64,000 bases of DNA, taken from Planctomycetota bacterium. GTDB lineage: Bacteria > Planctomycetota > UBA1135 > GCA-002686595. The notes beneath the pieces are model-generated. The model was not told the origin of the DNA. It saw only the letters and a program-made list of their open reading frames with translations, and made no database searches. The stretch is from positions 106,151 to 170,150 of the forward strand of contig JABACD010000012.1 in assembly GCA_014237855.1 (NCBI GenBank), in the 5' to 3' direction. Of the stretch, positions 25,964-34,339 are shown one piece after another. The position numbers and the translations under genes are program-made. The first letter of the stretch is position 1, and each line of letters begins with the position of its first letter.

Positions 25964-27565
25964 ATGCACGCTATCAGAGTCCGCTTGGCGCTCCCGGCCT
26001 TGCTCCTTGCCTCCCTTGCCGCCTCGGCCCAGTCACAGGGCTTCGTGGGGCCCTTCGAGAAGGGCCTCAGATGGACTCATTCCGCCAATCTGACCACTCC
26101 CTGGATTCCCTCCTGCGTTGAGTTTGCCGCCCGAGGAGAGCTGGTCTGGGTCTGCACCGAGGGCGCGAATCGCCACCTATTGCTCCTGGATGGGACCGGG
26201 ACCGGGGTGGTTCAGCCCACGGAGGTAGACGAAGAGCTGGATGACGCCTCATTCATCCTGGCGGTCGAGGCCGGAGCGAATCCCCGCCAGCTGTTCAGTC
26301 TCGCTCAGTTTCCGGAGCCCGACCCCTTCGAGCGGCGAACCGTACTCTCCAGCCACGACGCGCTGGTCCCCTCGAGTGGGGTGCCCTTCGGCTCCCAGTG
26401 GAGCTTCTCCTGCGGATTCGTCGCCAACGGGCCGGCGGAGCTGGCACTCGATGAGCTGGGCGAGGTGGTCGCCTTTGCCGTCTATTCGAACACGACGTCA
26501 ACCGTACGCGTACATCGCCTTGATACGTCCACTGGAGCCCTCTTGATGCAGGTCGATCTGCCTGCGGACAGCCTCAACGGTCTGGAGCTATCTGGGGATG
26601 GTGAGGTCCTGGCCCTGGGCATAGGCCGGAAGCTGGTGGTGCTCGACTCCCTTGGTAACGAACTTCACGGTGAGCAGCTGGAGTCCCAGGCCTTTGACCT
26701 CGCACTCGACGAGGATGGTTCAAGGTTGGTTTGCGGTTCACCCGAGCGCCTCAGTGTGTACGACTACGACGGTCAGTCCTTTCACCTCGTTCAGGAGCAT
26801 CAGGGTCAGAGCAATGAGGCGCCCTTGAGGGTGGCGGTCTCGGCTGATGGCGGGACCTATGCTGGGGCCTGGTACCGCTACGTGAGCACCGACTCCCTGC
26901 GTCTCGAGGTCTACGATGCCTCACACAGCCTCCAGAACATGGTCGTGCAGCCGGGACTGCCCGGTGGACCTCAGAACTCGCCCGCGGGCCTCGAACTGAC
27001 CGCAGATGGACGGCGGATCGCCCTCGCGTCCTGGGGCCAGGGAAACTCGTTACCCGAGGTCTTGTTGCTTGAGCGTGGAGTCCAGCAGCCAGTGCTCGAG
27101 ATCGACCTTCCCGGGAGCGCGATGGGGCTGGACCTGGATGCGAGCGGGACGCGGATTGCGGTCGTCACGAAGAACTTGCATGCCAACCAGGTGGGCACCA
27201 CTGGTGAGGTGCGTCTGTACGAGACTGGAGAGCGCGATCTGGCGCAGCTGGCGCCGGCACGCCTGGGCCAGTCTCTGGAGGTGGCCTCTCTCGAGCCTGG
27301 GGCTGCTCTGGGGATCTTCCTGGTGGGGGTCAGGGCGAGCAAGCCGACCTCCCTTCCAGGTATGCAGGGCCAGCTTCATCTGGCCCGTACGAGTCGTCTA
27401 CGAGTCTTTGGTCGAGCTGCTGATGCCACCGGGCGCGCTGATCTCTCGATGCCGATCCCGATGAACTCGGGAATGGTCGGTGTCGACCTCTCGGTGCAAG
27501 TCGCCAATCGGGTTGCTGGCAGGATCGTATTCAGCGATACGGTCCTGGATCCGCTGATCAGATAG
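25964..27565 (+). CDS. Secreted protein of unknown function, beta-propeller-like
   Basis: 533 residues beginning with a clear signal peptide (MHAIRVRLALPALLLASLAA, cleavage near AQSQG). The rest has repeated segments of the type LSGDGEVLALGIGRKLVVLD, LDEDGSRLVCG, VSADGGTYAGAWYRYVS, LTADGRRIALASWGQG and LDASGTRIAV, spaced 40-60 residues, the pattern of WD40/YVTN-like propeller blades. No catalytic motif is seen. It is divergent from the gcv operon. There is no good ribosome-binding site before ATG 25964, and a TATTAT box abuts that ATG with TTTTCG 17 bases upstream; if that is its promoter, translation would have to start later, for example at TTG 25985, which still leaves a short signal peptide. 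Confidence 0.68.
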   Translation: MHAIRVRLALPALLLASLAASAQSQGFVGPFEKGLRWTHSANLTTPWIPSCVEFAARGELVWVCTEGANRHLLLLDGTGTGVVQPTEVDEELDDASFILAVEAGANPRQLFSLAQFPEPDPFERRTVLSSHDALVPSSGVPFGSQWSFSCGFVANGPAELALDELGEVVAFAVYSNTTSTVRVHRLDTSTGALLMQVDLPADSLNGLELSGDGEVLALGIGRKLVVLDSLGNELHGEQLESQAFDLALDEDGSRLVCGSPERLSVYDYDGQSFHLVQEHQGQSNEAPLRVAVSADGGTYAGAWYRYVSTDSLRLEVYDASHSLQNMVVQPGLPGGPQNSPAGLELTADGRRIALASWGQGNSLPEVLLLERGVQQPVLEIDLPGSAMGLDLDASGTRIAVVTKNLHANQVGTTGEVRLYETGERDLAQLAPARLGQSLEVASLEPGAALGIFLVGVRASKPTSLPGMQGQLHLARTSRLRVFGRAADATGRADLSMPIPMNSGMVGVDLSVQVANRVAGRIVFSDTVLDPLIR

Positions 27566-27943
27566 TAGCAGCAATCTGACTCGTATCCGGGGTAGTTCGA
27601 TGGCCGGAGTGCTCACAGGTGAAGTGGCCGTGGTCGGCCAGGTGCTTGCCGCCGAGGTGTCATAGGTCGGTTCTGATGCCTGGGGGGGCGGCGACTGGGA
27701 AAGAAGTGCCGAGTGGGCGAGGTACCCACACCGCAACGATTGATGACTCCAGCTTGATCGAACTGGAAGGAATAGAGACTTCGCATCAAGACGCTGAGTG
27801 CAGTCGCCGATACGGGGCTCTGTCTCACCCGTACAAGACTGCGGGTGCAATTTCCCTATTTCTCCCCATCGGCCGGTTGTTGCTCTTCGAGGGTGACTTC
27901 GTCGGACGATCCGAATCAAGCCTTGTACATGAGGACGTTCCCT
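27566..27943 (+). other. Gene-free region upstream of the Ig-like-repeat lipoprotein gene
   Basis: No supportable gene, known riboswitch or terminator recognised. The frame of the following gene stays open upstream to 27845, but that part lacks coding character and would bury the lipoprotein signal. The region probably carries the promoter and a long 5' leader. Confidence 0.45.
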
Positions 27944-30900
27944 ATGAACCTCTGGCGCTGCAGCTATTGGACGCTTCTTTGTGGTTTGACCCTTGCGGTC
28001 GCGAGTTGTTCCAGTGGATCAAGCGGAGGCTCATCCGCTGGTACAGTCCAGAGCAGTTTGCAGGACCTTACTCAGGATCCTGATGGTCTGGTCACCGTTG
28101 TGAACTTCTCCCGGAGTCCATTGGGGGTCGACCCTTCCTACTTCACTGCAGATGGTGGTCAATCCGCCGTTGGTGCGGTCGGTAGTGGCAAGACAGTCAC
28201 CGTTACCTGGGACTCGCGAGTCTCCCCCAGCCACGTCATCACCGTGACGGGTATGCCGGGTGTGTATGACGGGACGACCACGCCGAGTTCGAGCAACTCA
28301 GCTGCTCCAACCTTCACGATCACCGATAGCAGCATGGTCGCTGGGCTCGGAGGAGACACCTTGGAGGTGACCTTCTCCGGTGCGCGCGTCGTGGAAGCCG
28401 ACGCCGAGGACTTCAGCAGCTGGAACCTGGCGATCAGCGGTACCGCTGTCGATCTGACAGGGTCGACCTTCACGCTGGACGTTGCCACCCAGGTGATGGA
28501 CATCACCCTGGGCGCTTCGGCGAGCCTGCACCCGAACTTCACGCTGGCTGCCACCAGCCTGGTGAGCGTGGCTGATACCGCGCTGGCCGTGACTCCGGTT
28601 GCTGGTACGGCTTCGGGGGACGCGAGTGCTCCGACTCTCACGAGCGTGACGCAGAACCTGACAGCGGATGAGTACGGTCGCGCGGTGGACTTCACCTTTG
28701 ACGAGTCCATGGACCCGACTTTCAGTGAGTCGATCGCAAACTTCGCGATCGGGGGTGGAAATGTGGCCACGACTGTCACTCAGCCCTCGGCTGGTGTCCT
28801 GCGCGTGACCTTCAATTCGACGGTGCTTCCCGGCACGAGCATCACAGCCTCGAACATGATGGACAGCCACGGCAACAGCGTCGTCGTAGGTGCCCAGGCG
28901 GTTACCCAACCCTCGCCGGTCGCCAACTCCTTCGTCAGCAACGATGCGGTCACCGTCGAGAACATTGGTGGTGACTACGTCGAGGCGGTCTTTGCACAGG
29001 CCTTCACGCCCTCATCAGCGGAAGATCCCAACAGCTGGACTCTGACCGTCGACACTGTCCCTGTCGTCATGGGCAACCAGGTCATCAGCTATGACTTCCT
29101 GGCGAAGACCCTCCGCATCGATCTGGACTTCGACATGGTGAACGGGACTGCATTCACCCTGACGGGAGTGGCGGTTCAAGAGGTCGATGGACAGACGTTC
29201 AGCGCTCCTGGCGCCAGCACTGTGGCTGGGGATGCGACTCAGCCGACTGTGGTTGGAGCCCTGCAGAACCGTACCCAGGATCCGACGGGCTACACCCTGG
29301 ACGTGACCTTCTCAGAGGATATCGACGGGGTCCCGGCAGCTGTTCTCGGGAACTGGACGATTGCTGGGCTGACGGTTTCCAACGCGACCCTGCTTGGATC
29401 TCCCAACGTGGTGCGCCTGACCCTGACGGGAGGAGCCGCGGTTCCTGGAACCCACACGGTGGATATCATCAACCAGACAGACCTGGCAGGCAACGGACTG
29501 GTTGCGGCCACCGGCGTTGCGATCACCTCAACCGACAGCGTCGCACCCAGCATCACCAGTACCTATGGTGAGGCTATCGCGGGCGCCGATAACGATCAGG
29601 TCACCGTCTGGTTCGACGATGACATGGTGAGTGCAGATGTCCAGGATCCGAGCAACTGGAACATCGAGTCACCGGTAGGGAATGTCCTGGATACGGCCGG
29701 AGCGACGGTTGTCTACAACGTTCCGACCCGCATGGCCGAGCTGACCTTTGATGCTGGTAACGGTGTCTTCTTCCAAAGTGGCAACGGCTATCGAGTCTCT
29801 CTCCAGAACGCCACGGATATCTCTGCCAACGCCGTAACTGCGACAGCTCTTGATGGAACGATCACCTTCGAGAGCGTTGCCCCTTACGCTGATTCTGCCT
29901 GGCGCGATGGAGCTCTCAATACGGATGTTGAAGTGCGCTTCAGTGAGCACATGAACTTCCTGGACGACCTCTTTGACGGCTCAACAAACGTGGATGGAAC
30001 CCGCTATGTGATCCGCGATAACGGTGGTGCATTGCGAGGTAGCCCGACGACTGCGACCGTGCTCGAGGATGGCCTGGGTGTTCGTCTCGTCTTCGGCTTT
30101 GTCATCAATGCAGGCGACACGATCGACGTCATGGGCGCCACGGACCTGGTCGGGAACTACATGTACCCGAGCCTGGCGATCCCGATGCCCATCGAGAATG
30201 TCAGCGAGCCCGACTGGGGCGTTCAGGTCTCCCCTCTGAATGCGATCTCGGGCGATCGCAATGACGAGATCACCCTCATCTTTGACCGCAACCTCAGTCC
30301 CTGGGGTGCAGAGGATTACAACAACTTCACGATCAACGATGGGGTTGACGATCTTGATCTCTCCAACGCCGAGTTCAACTTCAGCGGTACTGACTCAGTG
30401 GTCATCACCCTGAATGGAAGCTCTGCCGATTCACTCCAGGCAGCAAGCACCTATTCATTCACGGCTCAGGATCTTCAGTCGGACCAGGGTGTCGAAATGT
30501 CGGCTCCCTCGGTGCTGGCCGGAAATGTTGTTAGCGGTGACACCGTCACGCCTCCGGTTGTTGGCGCTACCGACGTGCGCATCGACCGGTCATACTCGAA
30601 TGCTATCCTTGTCTTCGCCGACGAGGCGCTCGACGAGGATGCTGCAGAGGATGTCTCACGTTGGTTGTATGACGGGGCTGTTACCCCTTCCTCTGCTGTG
30701 CTTGTGGACTCCGCAACTGTGCGTCTGACTTTCCCATCTGACCCGGTGGCAGGAAACAACCTGGCCTACAATGCCATGGACCTGGCAGGCAATCAGACGG
30801 GGGCCGCAGTGCAGGTTGTGCAGGCTTCTGAGAGCAACCCTCCGTTGCTGGTCAGTGTCTCGGGTACTGCTGTTCCGGGTGAAGGCGGTGACTTCGTGAC

Positions 30901-31468
30901 GGTGCTCTTCGATGAGCCTGTCCAGATCAGCTCGGGGCTCTTTGTCTCCAACTACTCGCTGACCAACGGCGGGAGTGCGGTGGCTCTGACCTCTACTGGA
31001 GCTTGGTACGACAGTTTCAACAACGCTGCCAACTTCTACCTGGCTTCTGGTGAGGAACTCGATGCCTCGATGGCCATCAACGTGACGGTCTCGAGCGTTT
31101 CGGACCACAGCGGTAACGTCATGGCCGCTCCGGTCTCTCTTAGTTCGACTGTGACAGGCGACGTGAGTACGCCTCCTGGAGTCGTGGCTGCCTATACGAA
31201 CTATCGAGAAAACACCTTTGGACTGCTGGTGGATGTCTTGTTCGACGAGGCACCCGACGAGATCTTCATCTCCAACCCGTTCAACTGGAACGTGACCGGT
31301 GGCGGAGTGCAGGTGGTGCTCGGAATCATCCGCGTCTCGGAGAACGAGTATCGAGTCTCCCTGTCAAGCTCCCTTGGTACTGGCCAGGAGCTGGAGGTTG
31401 TGGCTGGTATGCCCGACCTGGCGGGGAATGTCACGGTGGCCTCTACGCCGGTGACGGTGACCGAGTAG
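27944..31468 (+). CDS. Large surface lipoprotein with Ig-like (SwmB/Big-type) repeats
   Basis: 1,174 residues from ATG 27944, which has GAGGA about eight bases upstream. The N-terminus is a lipoprotein signal with lipobox LAVASC, followed by a Ser/Gly-rich spacer. Then come about nine or ten beta-rich repeats of roughly 100-110 residues, each with a recurring pattern: a hydrophobic strand around VTFSEDID or FTFDESMD, N-W-x-I (SSWNLAISG, GNWTIAGL, SNWNIESP, FNWNVTGG), and a closing D-x-x-G-N-x (DLAGNGL, DLVGNYM, DLAGNQT, DLAGNVT). This is the pattern of SwmB/Big_5-like adhesion or calcium-binding repeats. A surface adhesin or envelope scaffold is inferred. An in-frame ATG at 27929 is a possible earlier start. 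It is followed by a terminator at 31491. Confidence 0.82.
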   Translation: MNLWRCSYWTLLCGLTLAVASCSSGSSGGSSAGTVQSSLQDLTQDPDGLVTVVNFSRSPLGVDPSYFTADGGQSAVGAVGSGKTVTVTWDSRVSPSHVITVTGMPGVYDGTTTPSSSNSAAPTFTITDSSMVAGLGGDTLEVTFSGARVVEADAEDFSSWNLAISGTAVDLTGSTFTLDVATQVMDITLGASASLHPNFTLAATSLVSVADTALAVTPVAGTASGDASAPTLTSVTQNLTADEYGRAVDFTFDESMDPTFSESIANFAIGGGNVATTVTQPSAGVLRVTFNSTVLPGTSITASNMMDSHGNSVVVGAQAVTQPSPVANSFVSNDAVTVENIGGDYVEAVFAQAFTPSSAEDPNSWTLTVDTVPVVMGNQVISYDFLAKTLRIDLDFDMVNGTAFTLTGVAVQEVDGQTFSAPGASTVAGDATQPTVVGALQNRTQDPTGYTLDVTFSEDIDGVPAAVLGNWTIAGLTVSNATLLGSPNVVRLTLTGGAAVPGTHTVDIINQTDLAGNGLVAATGVAITSTDSVAPSITSTYGEAIAGADNDQVTVWFDDDMVSADVQDPSNWNIESPVGNVLDTAGATVVYNVPTRMAELTFDAGNGVFFQSGNGYRVSLQNATDISANAVTATALDGTITFESVAPYADSAWRDGALNTDVEVRFSEHMNFLDDLFDGSTNVDGTRYVIRDNGGALRGSPTTATVLEDGLGVRLVFGFVINAGDTIDVMGATDLVGNYMYPSLAIPMPIENVSEPDWGVQVSPLNAISGDRNDEITLIFDRNLSPWGAEDYNNFTINDGVDDLDLSNAEFNFSGTDSVVITLNGSSADSLQAASTYSFTAQDLQSDQGVEMSAPSVLAGNVVSGDTVTPPVVGATDVRIDRSYSNAILVFADEALDEDAAEDVSRWLYDGAVTPSSAVLVDSATVRLTFPSDPVAGNNLAYNAMDLAGNQTGAAVQVVQASESNPPLLVSVSGTAVPGEGGDFVTVLFDEPVQISSGLFVSNYSLTNGGSAVALTSTGAWYDSFNNAANFYLASGEELDASMAINVTVSSVSDHSGNVMAAPVSLSSTVTGDVSTPPGVVAAYTNYRENTFGLLVDVLFDEAPDEIFISNPFNWNVTGGGVQVVLGIIRVSENEYRVSLSSSLGTGQELEVVAGMPDLAGNVTVASTPVTVTE

Positions 31469-31490
31469 CCCCCAGGAGTCTGGAGGCTGG

Positions 31491-31525
31491 GAGGGGCCCG
31501 CGACCTATCGGGAAACGGGCCTCTT
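31491..31525 (+). terminator. Hairpin terminator after the Ig-like lipoprotein gene
   Basis: GAGGGGCCCG (31491-31500) pairs with CGGGCCTCTT (31516-31525), ten pairs including two G-T wobbles, with a 15-base loop. The following bases are only moderately T-rich. It lies 23 bases after the stop. Confidence 0.6.
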
Positions 31526-31600
31526 CAAGTTCTCCGCGACTCTTTGCTCCTGATCTACAGAATTGAAGTGCGCCGGCCCGATAGCGGCAGGTAGGTGTCG

Positions 31601-31619
31601 AGGGGCACCTGGGGCCCCT
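31601..31619 (+). terminator. Possible second terminator or attenuator before the roadblock operon
   Basis: AGGGGC (31601-31606) and GCCCCT (31614-31619) form a six-base stem with a seven-base loop, followed by TTCTTG. It is 31 bases upstream of the GTG at 31650, so it could back up the previous terminator or lie in the operon leader. Confidence 0.3.
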
Positions 31620-31649
31620 TTCTTGAAGCCTGGACTGAGGAATTAACCC

Positions 31650-32729
31650 GTGAGTTCGACATCAGCTGAAGATCATCTCCTGGTAAATGACGTGGTCAAT
31701 ATTCTCACCTGTCCACCGGACAGGTGCGAAGATCGCCCTCGGTCATTGAAGGAGCAATTGGAGCTAGCGGCCGAGGAGTACGACTCTCGAGCTGCGGAGT
31801 CCATTGGTCGAGCTCTGGTCGATAGCCTCTGCGAGGATCCTAGCAACGTCCGAAAGCTCGAGGCATTGTTGATCCTTGGGCTGGCCCACCCACACATTCT
31901 CGAACAACATCAGGTCTCACTGGGCCCAGAAGGGCGCCGCCTGTGCGTCCTATTGGAGAACAATGGTGAGTCGGAGCGAGCACGCGGGTTGCTCGAGCTT
32001 CTCTGCTGTGAGCTCCCAGAGGATCGTCAGATTCAGCAGGACCTCTCCAGCTCGATGCGTCGGTCAGGAGAGATCGATGAGCTTGTTGAGCGCTGCTTGG
32101 CCCGGGCCGAGGTTGAGGTCGAGCAGGGGAGGCTGCCTGAAGCTATCGCTTGGCTCCAGGAGGTCTTGCTGCATGACCAGTCACGGCGCGATGTAGCCAG
32201 GATGATTCGTGACCTGCGCTACCAGGAGATGGCGAACCAGAAGGCGGCCAAGCGTCGCAACCGAATCGTTCTCCTACTCGTCGTCTTCACAACGACGCTC
32301 ACCGCTCTTGGCCTACGCGAGCACAAGATTCGACAGGAGTATGCGGCGCTGCCTCAAGCTCCCTCGAACGACACGGAAGCCATGGAGACGAGGATTCGTG
32401 GAATCGACAGCTTGATCTCCAGTAATCACTTCTGGTTCGGGATGTTCAGCGTGGTTGATGAGCGCAGTGCCCTGCGAAATCAAAGAGAGCGCCTCGGAGC
32501 CAGGTTGGCTGCCGAGAAGCGTGTTGAGAACGAGCAACTGTACATGCAAGAGGCCAGGGCAGAGTCAATTCGCTTGAAGGGTATCGATGCTGTCTCCGCT
32601 GGCGAACTGACCAAGGCCAAGGGCCTGTTCGGAGATGCGCTCAAGAGTGCACCTCAGGACTGGGATCGACGCGAGAGAGTTGAAGCAAACATCGTGGCCA
32701 TTGAGAGGCTCCTTCGAGAGCGTGAGTAA
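31650..32729 (+). CDS. Membrane-anchored helical (TPR-like) protein, first gene of roadblock/GTPase operon
   Basis: 359 residues, GTG start with GAGGA eight bases upstream. The first ~200 residues are helical and TPR-like (RARGLLELLCCELPEDRQIQ, GRLPEAIAWLQEVLLHDQ), followed by a basic stretch (KAAKRRNR) and one membrane segment IVLLLVVFTTTLTALGL at about 210-226. The remaining ~130 residues are a coiled-coil-prone region with a final TPR-like unit (AGELTKAKGLFGDALKSAP). The topology suggests a cytoplasmic N-terminus and a periplasmic C-terminus. I recognise no named family. It overlaps the next gene by one base (TAATG), so it is coupled to the TPR/roadblock and GTPase genes and may link them to the membrane. 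Confidence 0.72.
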   Translation: MSSTSAEDHLLVNDVVNILTCPPDRCEDRPRSLKEQLELAAEEYDSRAAESIGRALVDSLCEDPSNVRKLEALLILGLAHPHILEQHQVSLGPEGRRLCVLLENNGESERARGLLELLCCELPEDRQIQQDLSSSMRRSGEIDELVERCLARAEVEVEQGRLPEAIAWLQEVLLHDQSRRDVARMIRDLRYQEMANQKAAKRRNRIVLLLVVFTTTLTALGLREHKIRQEYAALPQAPSNDTEAMETRIRGIDSLISSNHFWFGMFSVVDERSALRNQRERLGARLAAEKRVENEQLYMQEARAESIRLKGIDAVSAGELTKAKGLFGDALKSAPQDWDRRERVEANIVAIERLLRERE

Positions 32730-33805
32730 TGCTTGATCGATTCTTCTCACGAGGGCGTGCACGTGCTGCGGCCAGGCGGCTTGCGGGTTCACCGACAGCT
32801 GCCAACTATGCAGCCCTCGCCCAGATCCACGCAGCCTCAGGTCAGCTCAAGGAGGTGATCAAGGTATGCGAGGAGGGACTGAGGCTCTTTCCCGATGATT
32901 GCAGCCTGGAGAGACTGAAGGACCGCGCCACTACGATCACACGCGAGGATCGGGTGCGAGACCTACAGCGTGAGATCAAGCGTTCTCCGCGACCTGCACT
33001 CTGGAAAGAGCTTTGCAGTGAACTGCTTTCTGCTGGACACCTGACCCGCGCGGAGAAGATTGCGGAGCAGTGGTATTTATGTCTGCAAGACATCGAGGCG
33101 CTCTACTACCGGGCTTCGATTCGTACAGAGCGCTACTTCGTGGATCGTCGCCGGGACGATGCGCGAATTGCCCTCGACTTCCTGAGCTCTTGTACTGGTG
33201 AAGGGGCAGACACCGAGCGCGTGCTACGGCTCTCGCTGAGCATCTACAGCAAGTGCGGTGCCTGGAGCGAGGCGCGTACGGCCCTGGCCAGGCTGCTCGA
33301 GCTCAGTCCGGGTGATCCGGCTCTGGAGGCTCGATTCAGGACTGTTGCTGCCATGGCTGAAGGTGGCAAGAGTCTCGACCAGGCGCTTCGAGAGGTCGAG
33401 CGCACCGGGAAGTTCGTGGACGATGATGTCGAGTTCGCCCAGGCCGACTCTTCCACCAGCATCCGACCGCTGCTCAGTGAGCTGGCGAGTCAGGACGGGG
33501 TCAACGGGGCTTTCTATGTTCGCGGTGGTACCGCGCTTGTTCAGGGCCCAAGGGGGGCGAGTGCAGAGCGCTACGCACGTGGAGTTCGTGAACTGGTCAC
33601 ATCGACTCGAAGTTTCGCGCGGCGTCTCGGTCTTGGCAGGCCACTCGAGATCTCGCTAGAGGGAGACTTTGGAAGCCTGTCGATTCGTCCTGGGACACTT
33701 GGCGCCGCAGCTGTTTGGAGGGCTGGTCCGCCTAGTCCCCACGGCGACCGGGCCCTGGCCGAGCTTGTTGGTCATGACAGTCGATCGACCGGAGGGGCTG
33801 GATGA
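32729..33805 (+). CDS. TPR protein with C-terminal roadblock/LC7-like domain
   Basis: 358 residues. TPR-like helices cover about 1-215 (TAANYAALAQIHAASGQLKEVIKVCEEGLRLFPDD, WSEARTALARLLELSPGDPA). The last ~115 residues, from DGVNGAFYVRGGTALVQGP through YARGVRELVTSTRSFARRLG to SLSIRPGTLGAAAVWRAG, follow the strand-helix-strand plan of roadblock/LC7 domains as in MglB. This domain assignment is my reading of pattern and context and is less certain than for the next gene. Its stop overlaps the start of the next roadblock gene (ATGA at 33802-33805). Confidence 0.68.
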   Translation: MLDRFFSRGRARAAARRLAGSPTAANYAALAQIHAASGQLKEVIKVCEEGLRLFPDDCSLERLKDRATTITREDRVRDLQREIKRSPRPALWKELCSELLSAGHLTRAEKIAEQWYLCLQDIEALYYRASIRTERYFVDRRRDDARIALDFLSSCTGEGADTERVLRLSLSIYSKCGAWSEARTALARLLELSPGDPALEARFRTVAAMAEGGKSLDQALREVERTGKFVDDDVEFAQADSSTSIRPLLSELASQDGVNGAFYVRGGTALVQGPRGASAERYARGVRELVTSTRSFARRLGLGRPLEISLEGDFGSLSIRPGTLGAAAVWRAGPPSPHGDRALAELVGHDSRSTGGAG

Positions 33806-34338
33806 AGAAGGTACTCGATCCCCTGGCAGATATTCCGGGAGTTCGGCGGGCGATGCTGATCTCGAAGGATGGAGTGCCGATCACTCATCTCACGAACGAG
33901 GATGAGCTTGGAAGGGTCGATCCACGTCCCTGGGCCGACTCATCAGAGGACCTGAGTGCGTTTGCAGGTATGGCCGCGAGCCTCTTGGTCGAGATCAAGA
34001 GGTCCGTTGACCCACTTTCCTGGAGTGCTCCTCAGCGGATCGAGATGCGTGCAGCCAGGGGAACCCTGGTTCTGGTGCAGGTGGAACGGGCCACGTTGAC
34101 GGTCGAGCTCGTTCGAGGCATGGCCCCAGAAGAGTTGCGCCTGCCGATCGAGTCCGTTGTGGCACGCCTGCAGCGGGTGCTAGCGAGGGAGTCGAAGACG
34201 AACAAGGTGGCCGAGGTCACCGAGGAACACGAGAGCCTGCCGGGGCCCCTTCCCGGCAGCATTGAGCAGCCCGGCGATGGCGCTGGCAGTCAAGTATCAC
34301 CCGGGAACGAAGTCCCCGAAATCACTAGAGAGAGCTGA
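33802..34338 (+). CDS. Roadblock/LC7 (MglB-like) protein
   Basis: 178 residues. Residues 1-130 are a roadblock/LC7 domain of the MglB kind: VLDPLADIPGVRRAMLISKDGVPITH, then a helix FAGMAASLLVEIKRSV and strands MRAARGTLVLVQVERATLTVELV. The C-terminal ~45 residues are acidic and Pro/Gly-rich, probably disordered. Roadblock proteins act as partners or GTPase-activating proteins of small Ras-like GTPases. The MglA-like GTPase gene starts one base after its stop, which makes that the likely partner. Confidence 0.82.
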   Translation: MKKVLDPLADIPGVRRAMLISKDGVPITHLTNEDELGRVDPRPWADSSEDLSAFAGMAASLLVEIKRSVDPLSWSAPQRIEMRAARGTLVLVQVERATLTVELVRGMAPEELRLPIESVVARLQRVLARESKTNKVAEVTEEHESLPGPLPGSIEQPGDGAGSQVSPGNEVPEITRES

Positions 34339-34339
34339 T

